Of a stretch of 5,351 nt of DNA, positions 1 through 3,971 are shown piece after piece. Location of the stretch: positions 1-5,351 of the forward strand of contig CAMYLW010000154.1 in the NCBI GenBank assembly GCA_947259475.1. Direction: 5' to 3'. Position 1 is the stretch's first letter. Each line of letters opens with the position of its first letter. Both the position numbers and the translations under genes were made by a program. Source of the DNA: Thermodesulfobacteriota bacterium (GTDB taxonomy: Bacteria; Desulfobacterota; Syntrophobacteria; BM002). The notes under the pieces are model-generated. The model did no database searches, was not told where the DNA came from, and saw only the letters and a program-made list of their open reading frames with translations.

Positions 1-164
1 TTGGATTTTTCTCTGGCACAAGATATTGAGAGTTCTCAAGGTAGGTTCACTCTAGAGCATATCATGTTGTCATTGTAGGTGGGAATTTGCCCTAGTGTCT
101 TGTCCGATCAGATTATGATTTTCACCCTTTTTTGATTCAATGGGTGCAAAAGTCGTAAAAAAAT

Positions 165-200
165 GAAAAAAGCACCCAGAAAGCATATCCTAGGTGCTTT
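165..200 (-). terminator. Intrinsic terminator of the tRNA-Arg transcript
   Basis: Read on the minus strand, AAAGCACC (200-193) pairs perfectly with GGTGCTTT (176-169) around a 16-nt loop, and the second arm runs directly into a T-rich tail. It begins 7 nt past the tRNA CCA end, as expected for a single-tRNA transcript. The second arm can also pair with a GCACCC segment further downstream (147-142), so alternative folding is possible. Confidence 0.8.
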
Positions 201-206
201 ATATCC

Positions 207-283
<77 letters not shown>

Positions 284-348
284 TTGAGCGAAATTAGATA
301 GTATTCCTGTAAGTTTCACCTTGCTCGAGGAAAGTGATCATCCTATGG

Positions 349-663
349 CTAGCGCTTGCTCAGCCATCTTTCGAGCTCTCTGGTTTTTTTCACCTCGACA
401 TCCCGAAGCTGTTTCAGAACGTTAAGCGCTTCTCGATCGAGTCTGATCTGCTCTTTGTTCTGCTGGTAGACGAGGGCAAGGGCTTTCAACAGGTAGCGGT
501 TAATGACCTCGTTGCGTTCAGTTGAGTCTTTAGAGGTTTTGAGCGCCCGCTCTAGGAAAAACTCTAGATTTTGAAAATCATCGCTGGCCCCGAACAGTTG
601 GACAGGAAAAGCAAGGCCAAAAAAACACACGACAACCACAATTATACTCGCTACTCGCTTCAT
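349..663 (-). CDS. Small secreted (periplasmic) helical protein, unknown function
   Basis: I do not recognise this 104-residue protein. It begins MKRVASIIVVVV and has a classic signal peptide: two basic residues, a hydrophobic core to about residue 20, and a likely signal peptidase I site after LFGA near residue 26. The mature part is highly charged and helix-prone (FLERALKTSKDSTERNEVINR, then QIRLDREALNVLKQLRD), suggesting a short coiled-coil or helical-bundle protein in the periplasm. The frame is open upstream to 705, but I prefer the ATG at 663 because GGGAG lies 7 nt before it and it opens directly into the signal peptide. A candidate sigma-70 promoter lies about 65 bp upstream. The tRNA-Arg gene follows on the same strand. 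The opposing plus-strand frames here lack ribosome-binding sites and domain logic. Confidence 0.75.
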   Translation of the reverse strand: MKRVASIIVVVVCFFGLAFPVQLFGASDDFQNLEFFLERALKTSKDSTERNEVINRYLLKALALVYQQNKEQIRLDREALNVLKQLRDVEVKKTRELERWLSKR

Positions 664-725
664 GTCGAAACTCCCAATAGGGTAATCGGGACTCCGACCA
701 AACAATATGAACTCAGCGCAGTGGC

Positions 726-753
726 AGAGTATCAGATTTTAGTAAGATGTCAA
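726..753 (-). promoter_or_regulatory. Candidate sigma-70 promoter for the secreted helical protein
   Basis: On the minus strand there is a perfect -35 hexamer TTGACA (753-748), a 16-nt spacer and a weak -10 TACTCT (731-726). It points at the gene starting at 663 and would leave a leader of about 55 nt. TAAAAT inside the spacer is a better -10 hexamer but is badly spaced from TTGACA. The call rests mainly on the exact -35 box. Confidence 0.35.
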
Positions 754-861
754 TTATGCTCTCAGATCAAGCGGATTTTGCAAGCACTATCCCCAACCAA
801 TGTTCCTCGCTACGGAGAAGAAGTTGCTATGCCAGTCCTGCCCTATGGATCAGATGAGAAA

Positions 862-915
862 TTGGTTAAAAGGCCAACCTGACTTTTGTTATATGGCCAA
901 ATTTGGCAATTTGGC
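862..915. promoter_or_regulatory. Operator-like cluster centred on a 12-bp perfect palindrome
   Basis: GCCAAATTTGGC at 896-907 is a perfect 12-bp palindrome. A further TTTGGC half-site follows at 909-914, and TTGG...CCAA (862-877) repeats the same half-site sequence upstream. Weak -10-like sequence (TTATAT, 889-894) abuts the palindrome. The arrangement resembles a regulator binding site in front of the small membrane ORFs that start at 951 and 1100. No regulator is encoded nearby. Confidence 0.35.
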
Positions 916-950
916 AAGAGATCGTAACGCAGCCCAACTCAGGTAAGTTG

Positions 951-1103
951 ATGTATTTTGGGAACGTTTTTGTTTTTTTGTATCTTTGGTATCTTTACTG
1001 CTTTTACAGGAGCGGACAGCAACACACATTGGCAATATTTCCACCCAAGAAAAAGAGTTATCTTTGGCTGGCACGGTTTACTTCTGAGGGCGAGGCACCA
1101 TGA
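951..1103 (+). CDS. Possible 50-aa small membrane protein, coupled to the next ORF
   Basis: An ATG at 951 follows AGG at 939-941 (weak Shine-Dalgarno, inside CTCAGGTAAG) and encodes 50 residues. It has one obvious hydrophobic aromatic segment, about residues 3-19 (FGNVFVFLYLWYLYCFY), and then a basic patch with PPKKK. The frame is open back to a TTG at 903, which has no ribosome-binding site. Its TGA stop overlaps the ATG of the following ORF as ATGA (1100-1103), the usual geometry for translational coupling. The nucleotide sequence is T-rich and low-complexity around 957-1000, so the hydrophobicity could be a composition artefact. No family recognised. Confidence 0.3.
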   Translation: MYFGNVFVFLYLWYLYCFYRSGQQHTLAIFPPKKKSYLWLARFTSEGEAP

Positions 1104-1312
1104 GAACCAAAACGATTAAGACTTCCTTTGTGATTGCCACGTTGTTCATCACGGCGGTAGTAATGTTCGTGGTTTTCAGCGCCAATGAAAGAAAGCTCCA
1201 GACAAGAAGGGTTTCTCAGTACAAGTACCCATGTATTGTACTCAAGGTGGACAACAGCGGGTGCCAGACAGAAATAGAGATGCGGCCGCATGTAGCAGTG
1301 GCTGCAAATTGA
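1100..1312 (+). CDS. Small single-pass membrane or exported protein, unknown function
   Basis: This 70-residue protein has a basic N-terminus (MRTKTIK) followed by a hydrophobic stretch at about residues 8-27 (TSFVIATLFITAVVMFVVF). It would be an N-in membrane anchor or an uncleaved signal. After it comes a short polar tail with two cysteines (in YPCIVL and SGCQTE). GAGGGCGAGG lies 5-14 nt before the ATG and gives a good Shine-Dalgarno match. Its start overlaps the stop of the preceding small ORF by ATGA. A strong intrinsic terminator begins 38 nt after the stop, which supports a real transcription unit ending here. I cannot assign a family or role. Confidence 0.5.
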   Translation: MRTKTIKTSFVIATLFITAVVMFVVFSANERKLQTRRVSQYKYPCIVLKVDNSGCQTEIEMRPHVAVAAN

Positions 1313-1350
1313 GGACTTCACTGCGGCTTTAACCACCCCCACCCTCCCTC

Positions 1351-1392
1351 AAAATCCCCCAGTGGCATGAGTCGCTGGGGGATTTTTTTATT
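1351..1392 (+). terminator. Strong intrinsic terminator
   Basis: AAAATCCCCCAG (1351-1362) pairs without mismatch with CTGGGGGATTTT (1375-1386), a 12-bp stem with a 12-nt loop. The stem runs into TTTTTTTATTT. It closes the transcript of the small membrane ORF(s). The first copy of the repeat-end motif starts right where the T tract ends. Confidence 0.9.
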
Positions 1393-1412
1393 TAGCCTGG
1401 ATATTTCATGAA
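1393..1412 (+). repeat. Repeat-end motif, copy 1 (TAGCCYGSATATTTYATGAA)
   Basis: TAGCCTGGATATTTCATGAA matches the termini of the 310-bp element at 1803-2112 and the copy at 3670. No matching inverted end is visible nearby, so it is either a solo end, a truncated copy, or the left edge of a unit that includes the REP-like hairpins at 1431 and 1503. Confidence 0.7.
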
Positions 1413-1430
1413 AATGCTTCAGCGACGCAT

Positions 1431-1452
1431 TCCCCGCAGCTTGCTGCGGGGG
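1431..1452. repeat. REP-like GC-rich hairpin 1
   Basis: CCCCGCAG CTTG CTGCGGGG is a perfect 8-bp stem with a 4-nt loop, preceded by ATT. It has no T tract, so it is not an intrinsic terminator. The same architecture recurs about 70 bp downstream with compensatory changes (C-G to T-A), the pattern of dispersed extragenic palindromes. Confidence 0.7.
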
Positions 1453-1502
1453 TAGCGAGCGAACTACAATGAAATGGCATCACTACCTTACATTTCGAAG
1501 AT

Positions 1503-1523
1503 TCCCTGCAGCTTTCTGCAGGG
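1503..1523. repeat. REP-like hairpin 2
   Basis: CCCTGCAG CTTT CTGCAGGG, again preceded by ATT, is an 8-bp perfect stem and a sister of the hairpin at 1431. One stem pair differs by a compensatory change and the loop by one base. It is followed by AGCTTCAATTG. The pair resembles a BIME-type doublet. No RAYT/TnpA-REP transposase is in the window. Confidence 0.7.
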
Positions 1524-1576
1524 AGCTTCAATTGCCGTCACAAGACCGTGGAACTGAAAAATGGTGGTTTTACCGA

Positions 1577-1605
1577 TTGACGGGATCAAACGATTTTCAT
1601 ATGCT
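1577..1605 (+). promoter_or_regulatory. Sigma-70 promoter of the candidate structured RNA
   Basis: TTGACG (1577-1582; 5 of 6 consensus) is followed by a 17-nt spacer and TATGCT (1600-1605; 4 of 6). Transcription would begin near 1611-1613, exactly at the GTAGG that can pair with CCTAC just before the downstream terminator. No ORF with a ribosome-binding site follows before that terminator. Confidence 0.6.
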
Positions 1606-1610
1606 GCCCC

Positions 1611-1766
1611 GTAGGTATGACGGGCTGCTTAGCCCTAACCCCCCATAGGCTGTCTGCGAGGGACTGGGAATGTTCTCCAATGTTCTCCGTGGGTTAGTCA
1701 GTGGGGGCTTCCTACGAGCCCCTCGATCCTGTCTAGTCAGACTATCGAGGGGCTTTTCATTTTTTG
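1611..1766 (+). ncRNA. Candidate structured non-coding RNA or orphan leader (about 155 nt)
   Basis: The inferred transcript starts at a well-spaced promoter and ends in a strong intrinsic terminator, with no plausible coding frame between. The pairings I can see are these. A closing stem joins GTAGG (1611-1615) to CCTAC (1711-1715). A GGGCT-GCTT-AGCCC hairpin lies at 1622-1635. A 7-bp helix joins CCCCCAT (1640-1646) to GTGGGGG (1701-1707), and GACT/AGTC can pair inside it (1662-1665 with 1696-1699). Together they make a three-way junction followed by the terminator, the general shape of a riboswitch or a stable sRNA. Its inner domain carries a perfect 10-bp tandem repeat, AATGTTCTCC twice (1669-1688). 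I do not recognise it as 6S, SRP, tmRNA or any riboswitch I know. The next gene starts only at 2197, beyond the inverted-repeat element, so it could be a free sRNA or a leader separated from its gene by an insertion. Confidence 0.5.
1717..1766 (+). terminator. Intrinsic terminator of the candidate RNA
   Basis: AGCCCCTCGAT (1717-1727) pairs perfectly with ATCGAGGGGCT (1744-1754). An inner GTCT-AGTC-AGAC hairpin (1731-1742) sits in the loop, and TTTTCATTTTTT follows. There is no T tract on the opposite side, so it acts on the plus strand only. No ORF upstream explains it. Confidence 0.9.
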
Positions 1767-1802
1767 TCTTTTCCCGGCCACCCACCTCATCTAATAAACC
1801 CC

Positions 1803-2112
1803 AGCCCGCATATTTCATGAATTGCTGTCGCGAGATCACGAAACTGGGAACCCGCTTGCGGGACTGAGCGGAGCGCAGCGAGCGCGAAGAGGATGGGCGT
1901 GCCACCGGGCAACCGCAGGGTATTGGTCCCGAGGCGCACCTGAATGGTACCTCGCAGGGTGAGCCTGTCCTGCCTGTCCCGAGCGTAGTCTCGGGGAGCC
2001 TGTCGAAGGAACACCCGAGGACGCCAGGCTTCCGGCTCGTAGAGCCTACAGCTCGGAGAGAAGGACGGCCATATCCGTGGTCGCAGCAAGTGATTCATAA
2101 AATATGCGGGCT
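1803..2112. mobile_element. 310-bp MITE-like element with terminal inverted repeats
   Basis: The left end AGCCCGCATATTTCATGAA (1803-1821) and the reverse complement of 2094-2112 match at 18 of 19 positions. After a 4-nt offset the identity continues through TGCTG on both sides, so the inverted repeats span roughly 30 bp. The interior is clearly more GC-rich than its surroundings and dense in small palindromes: CCCGC-TT-GCGGG (1851-1862) and CCCGAG-CGTAGT-CTCGGG (1978-1995). The second lies in a CTGTCCCGAGCGTAGTC...TGTCGAAGGA stretch, which resembles a dispersed repeat common in environmental bacterial genomes. No transposase is encoded. Long open frames cross it on the minus strand but start without ribosome-binding sites. 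No clear target-site duplication flanks it. It is probably a non-autonomous element or a large composite extragenic repeat. Confidence 0.65.
1978..1995. repeat. REP-like palindrome inside the 310-bp element
   Basis: CCCGAG CGTAGT CTCGGG forms a 6-bp perfect stem with a 6-nt loop. It is flanked by CCTGT on the left and by GAGCCTGTCGAAGGA on the right. From memory this is the core of a widely dispersed extragenic repeat. The flanking context suggests that the element carries a nested repeat unit. Confidence 0.5.
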
Positions 2113-2115
2113 AAC

Positions 2116-2144
2116 TTTACAAAATGCGAGTATCATCATATGGT
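2116..2144 (+). promoter_or_regulatory. Sigma-70 promoter for the exported protein gene
   Basis: TTTACA (2116-2121; 5 of 6) is followed by a 17-nt spacer and TATGGT (2139-2144; 4 of 6). Transcription would start near 2151, leaving a leader of about 46 nt before the ATG at 2197. The -35 box begins 4 bp outside the right end of the 310-bp element, so the element marks the upstream limit of this promoter. Confidence 0.6.
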
Positions 2145-2196
2145 AAGAGTCAGCCGTTTGCCTGCTGTCAGATTGTTCCTAGAGTGGTAGGATATT

Positions 2197-2559
2197 ATGA
2201 AGGTCAACCGTCTACAATTCGGAATACTCCTGCTCCCGTTCGTACTGGCCATGCTGTTGCTTGGTCTTATCAGCCTTGTCTCGGCCGCCCCGGTTACCTT
2301 GCCATCTGGGGTCATACTGGACTTAACTCAAGAGCAGGTCCAGGCCATCAAGAGGCAGCCTGGAGTTTTTTTCGGTGCCGAGGGCGCTCACATGCTTTCC
2401 CCTGGCGATGTGGTTGTGGCTCTGTCAGATGATCTTGGCGGCGGCTATCTCTACGGCAGGCCGGAGCACCTCGCAAAGGCCTTTGACGCTGCGGGTGCGA
2501 CCCAAGGCAGCGCAGAGGCGGAATATTTGTTTGTCAAGAAACGCTCCTGTTTATGGTAG
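2197..2559 (+). CDS. Small exported protein with signal peptide, unknown function
   Basis: This 120-residue protein has a clear Sec signal peptide: MKVNRLQ, a long hydrophobic core at about residues 8-28 (GILLLPFVLAMLLLGLISLV), and a likely cleavage SAA-PV near residue 31. The mature part of about 90 residues has VILDLTQEQVQAIK, then SPGDVVVALSDDLGGGYLYGRPEHLAKAF, and ends in an alanine-rich segment and KKRSCLW. The only cysteine is near the C-terminus. I do not recognise the family. AGGA at 2189-2192 lies 4 nt before the ATG, slightly close but usable, and a good sigma-70 promoter lies at 2116-2144. It appears to be a single-gene unit. I see no convincing terminator directly after it. Confidence 0.75.
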   Translation: MKVNRLQFGILLLPFVLAMLLLGLISLVSAAPVTLPSGVILDLTQEQVQAIKRQPGVFFGAEGAHMLSPGDVVVALSDDLGGGYLYGRPEHLAKAFDAAGATQGSAEAEYLFVKKRSCLW

Positions 2560-2618
2560 TGGTAATCTAGCCCGGGTCGGAAGCGCCTGCCTTTGTATCC
2601 TCCCTTCAGTTTTCCATT

Positions 2619-2696
2619 CCAATCAGAAAATTGGTCCTTGCACACCCTCATTTAGATAAAACCTGCTGAAATAGCACCAGAAAAACCAATTTTGGT
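2619..2696. promoter_or_regulatory. Two CCAAT/ATTGG inverted repeats upstream of the sigma-54 promoter
   Basis: CCAAT-N6-ATTGG (2619-2634) and ACCAA-TT-TTGGT (2685-2696) are two dyads with nearly the same half-site, 64 bp apart centre to centre. They lie just upstream of the -24 box at 2705. They could be activator or co-regulator sites, though enhancer sites for sigma-54 activators are usually further upstream. The half-sites are short and AT-rich, so chance is not excluded. Confidence 0.3.
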
Positions 2697-2704
2697 GAGT
2701 AGGG

Positions 2705-2720
2705 TGGCACAGACGTTGCA
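2705..2720 (+). promoter_or_regulatory. Sigma-54 (RpoN) -24/-12 promoter of the PilZ operon
   Basis: TGGCAC (2705-2710), a 5-nt spacer AGACG and TTGCA (2716-2720) match the RpoN consensus TGGCACN5TTGCW at every defined position. The invariant GG (2706-2707) and GC (2718-2719) are separated by exactly 10 bp. The start site would be near 2731, about 108 nt before the first PilZ ATG. Transcription from such a promoter strictly needs an AAA+ enhancer-binding activator, which is not encoded in the window. Confidence 0.75.
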
Positions 2721-2743
2721 GTGTGAACAGCCAAGGCAAGCTG

Positions 2744-2781
2744 AACCATCGCTGTAATTTGATCATAGCGGCTCAATGGTT
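2744..2781 (+). promoter_or_regulatory. Leader hairpin of the PilZ transcript
   Basis: AACCATCGCTGT (2744-2755) pairs with ATAGCG (2765-2770) and ATGGTT (2776-2781), a 12-bp stem with one G-T pair and a single 5-nt bulge on the 3' side. There is no T tract, so it is not a terminator. It lies inside the predicted 5' leader from the sigma-54 promoter, where it could affect stability or translation. Confidence 0.45.
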
Positions 2782-2838
2782 TAAGCCGGCTGATGGGTCT
2801 GACCGAGAACTGAGATGAACCAAAAGGGCTGATTGATT

Positions 2839-3228
2839 ATGGATAAGCCAACGGGGAGAGAAAGACGTCAACACCCCAGGGCGGTGGTTTCATGGCCCGT
2901 CATTATCAAAAGCTCTCGAGGACTCATGGCGGGTGAGGCGAAAGATGTCAGTTACACTGGAGCGTTTATCAGTTGCCGTGAACCTCTGAAGCCCAACGAA
3001 GTCCTTGAAGTGTCTATCAGTGTATCCCTCCTCTCTCCACGGGTTCAGGCCATAGCTGAAGTGGTTTGGTCAAATCCTTCTAGCTCCCATGAAGAGTTCA
3101 GGCCGCGCGGTATGGGGGTTAGATTCACGAAAATTGACACTACCGACCACGAGATGATCTCAGCCTTGGTTGCGGATCATCTAGATATTAAGGACCAAGA
3201 TCGGCCTGGGGAGGACCTCACTGCTTAA
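2839..3228 (+). CDS. PilZ-domain protein, predicted c-di-GMP receptor (first of a tandem pair)
   Basis: This 129-residue protein is essentially a stand-alone PilZ domain. Both c-di-GMP-binding motifs are intact: RxxxR as R10-QHP-R14 in ERRQHPRAVVSW, and DxSxxG as D36-V-S38-YT-G41. Later comes the typical strand ending AEVVW and the GMGVRF segment near residues 90-95, where the barrel closes. A short helical, acidic tail follows. Known PilZ proteins bind cyclic di-GMP in the cytoplasm and pass the signal on by protein contact, controlling motility, polysaccharide or transcription. No partner domain is fused here. I chose ATG 2839, with AGGG 10 nt upstream. A TTG at 2833 is in frame but sits only 4 nt after that AGGG. 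The second PilZ gene starts 12 nt after its stop, so the two form an operon behind the sigma-54 promoter. Confidence 0.9.
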   Translation: MDKPTGRERRQHPRAVVSWPVIIKSSRGLMAGEAKDVSYTGAFISCREPLKPNEVLEVSISVSLLSPRVQAIAEVVWSNPSSSHEEFRPRGMGVRFTKIDTTDHEMISALVADHLDIKDQDRPGEDLTA

Positions 3229-3240
3229 GGTGGCACTGGT

Positions 3241-3672
3241 ATGGATCCTCAGTTTATTGAAAGACGCCGCTACCCCAGAGCCAGAATCGAATGGTCAGTC
3301 ACTTTCAAAACCGATAAAGGTGTCGTTGCGGGAGTCACGCTTAATGTCAGTGCCGGCGGCGCCACACTCCGATTTCCAAACCCGCCTCTTTTACACGAAG
3401 TTTTTGAGATGACCATCAGAGTCCCTGAACTGGATCGCCCCCTGATGGTTGAGGCGCAGGTGGTCTGGTCAACCGCAGATATCGTGGATAATGAACTTAC
3501 CTTACCTATCATAGGCGTCAACTTTACCAATATCACTGATCAAGACCGCTGGCTTATCTCTACAGCTGTTTTCAAGTTTCTAAGACAAAAAGAACGTGTT
3601 CCCACCCGCGTGACAACTGCCAGAAAGGCTCTGAATAAAGTTCTGCAGGAATGTATCGAAACAGACCTCTAG
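3241..3672 (+). CDS. PilZ-domain protein, predicted c-di-GMP receptor (second of a tandem pair)
   Basis: This 143-residue protein has the same single-domain build as its upstream neighbour. The ligand motifs are RxxxR as R9-RYP-R13 (ERRRYPRARIEW) and NxSxxG as N35-V-S37-AG-G40. It shares the AxVVWS strand and a GVNFTNI segment, then the conserved-looking helix before a C-terminal extension of about 30 residues (RVPTRVTTARKALNKVLQEC...) that the first protein lacks. Alignment by eye suggests a diverged tandem duplication: RR-PR, GxxAG, AxVVWS and D-x-LI-A line up. The changed N/D in the second motif and the basic tail suggest different affinity or partners. AAGGTGG lies 6-12 nt before the ATG and follows the upstream stop directly. 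The TAG stop (3670-3672) is the first three bases of a repeat-end motif, so the native C-terminus may have been altered. Confidence 0.9.
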   Translation: MDPQFIERRRYPRARIEWSVTFKTDKGVVAGVTLNVSAGGATLRFPNPPLLHEVFEMTIRVPELDRPLMVEAQVVWSTADIVDNELTLPIIGVNFTNITDQDRWLISTAVFKFLRQKERVPTRVTTARKALNKVLQECIETDL

Positions 3673-3698
3673 CCCGGATATTTTATGAATAACCGGGC
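3670..3698 (+). repeat. Repeat-end motif, copy 4, folding as a hairpin
   Basis: TAGCCCGGATATTTTATGAA at 3670-3689 is the same end motif as at 1393 and at both termini of the 310-bp element. Here GCCCGG (3672-3677) can pair with CCGGGC (3693-3698) across a 15-nt loop, giving a compact palindromic unit. It overlaps the last codon (stop TAG) of the second PilZ gene. There is no T tract directly after it. Confidence 0.7.
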
Positions 3699-3782
3699 CA
3701 AGCAGTTGTTTGTCCCATCTACTCAATACCAATGAGTGCTATCTTCACTGCTTTACTCCTTTGTTTCCATTCAGTTTTCTGG

Positions 3783-3828
3783 GGCCATGACTCTTTTTTT
3801 CTCATCCTCGTCAGGGCCTATATTTTTT
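3783..3828 (+). terminator. Probable intrinsic terminator after the PilZ operon
   Basis: GGCCATGAC (3783-3791) pairs with GTCAGGGCC (3810-3818) with one mismatch. A T-rich 18-nt loop separates the arms, and TATATTTTTT follows. The loop is long and the stem imperfect, so it is weaker than the terminators at 1351 and 1717. It lies 110 bp past the second PilZ stop. Confidence 0.5.
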
Positions 3829-3845
3829 GCATGCGCATTTCTAAT

Positions 3846-3859
3846 TTTCACAAGTGAAA
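3846..3859. promoter_or_regulatory. Operator-like dyad TTTCAC-AA-GTGAAA
   Basis: Two perfect 6-bp arms are separated by 2 bp in AT-rich DNA upstream of the lipoprotein gene at 3972. AT-rich sequence with possible -10 boxes (TTAAAT, near 3875) follows, but I cannot assemble a convincing promoter. Could be a regulator site or chance. Confidence 0.25.
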
Positions 3860-3934
3860 TAGAATGTTATTATTTTAAATACGATTAGTTAATTTGCTCC
3901 GCATTGTGACGGCCTGAGGAGGCCTGATTGAAGA

Positions 3935-3955
3935 TTCACCACAGAGACACAGAGG
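3935..3955. repeat. CCACAGAGACACAGAG-type dispersed repeat
   Basis: TTCACCACAGAGACACAGAGG matches from memory a repeat found in many copies between genes in environmental Proteobacteria, Desulfobacterota and relatives. It contains an 8-bp tandem (ACAGAGAC then ACAGAG). Only one partial unit is present. Its 3' end, AGAGGAGGGGGAG, doubles as the ribosome-binding site of the lipoprotein gene at 3972. Confidence 0.5.
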
Positions 3956-3971
3956 AGGGGGAGTAAATGCC

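Larger units (their letters stand above)
664..950. other. Intergenic region without a supported gene
   Basis: Open frames in this stretch are shadows or lack ribosome-binding sites. What I can point to is a candidate promoter for the minus-strand gene (726-753) and a cluster of GGCCAA/TTTGGC half-sites (862-915). I see nothing else interpretable. Confidence 0.5.

Noticed and set aside
1..78. Open plus-strand frame from the left edge to a TAG at 76-78
   Set aside because: Twenty-five residues with no recognisable sequence. The length is within chance, so I do not call a partial gene. The rest of 1-120 shows only a TTGAGA-GT-TCTCAA dyad and a CTCTAGAG palindrome.
571..882. Plus-strand 103-aa open frame opposite the secreted helical protein
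   Set aside because: No ribosome-binding site, no signal or domain, and its 5' part is antisense to a better-supported gene with a signal peptide.
1070..1090. Second TGGCAC (sigma-54-like) before the ORF at 1100
   Set aside because: No TTGC or GC dinucleotide at the -12 spacing, so the required element is missing.
1058..1342. Minus-strand 94-aa open frame
   Set aside because: Antisense to the plus-strand ORF that has a good ribosome-binding site and a downstream terminator; no recognisable domain.
1670..1867. Plus-strand 65-aa open frame
   Set aside because: It reads straight through a strong intrinsic terminator and into the inverted repeat, and has no Shine-Dalgarno.
1597..1905. Minus-strand 102-aa open frame
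   Set aside because: It crosses the element edge, the terminator hairpin and the candidate RNA, has no ribosome-binding site, and its composition follows the palindromes.
1787..2098. Minus-strand 103-aa open frame spanning almost the whole inverted-repeat element
   Set aside because: It starts inside the terminal repeat without a ribosome-binding site. The arginine/proline-rich translation looks like read-through of GC-rich repeat DNA, and it is probably spurious in every copy of the element.
2571..2580. CTAGCCCGG after the exported protein gene, resembling the repeat-end motif
   Set aside because: Only the first nine bases match; the ATATTTYATGAA part is absent, so this is probably chance.
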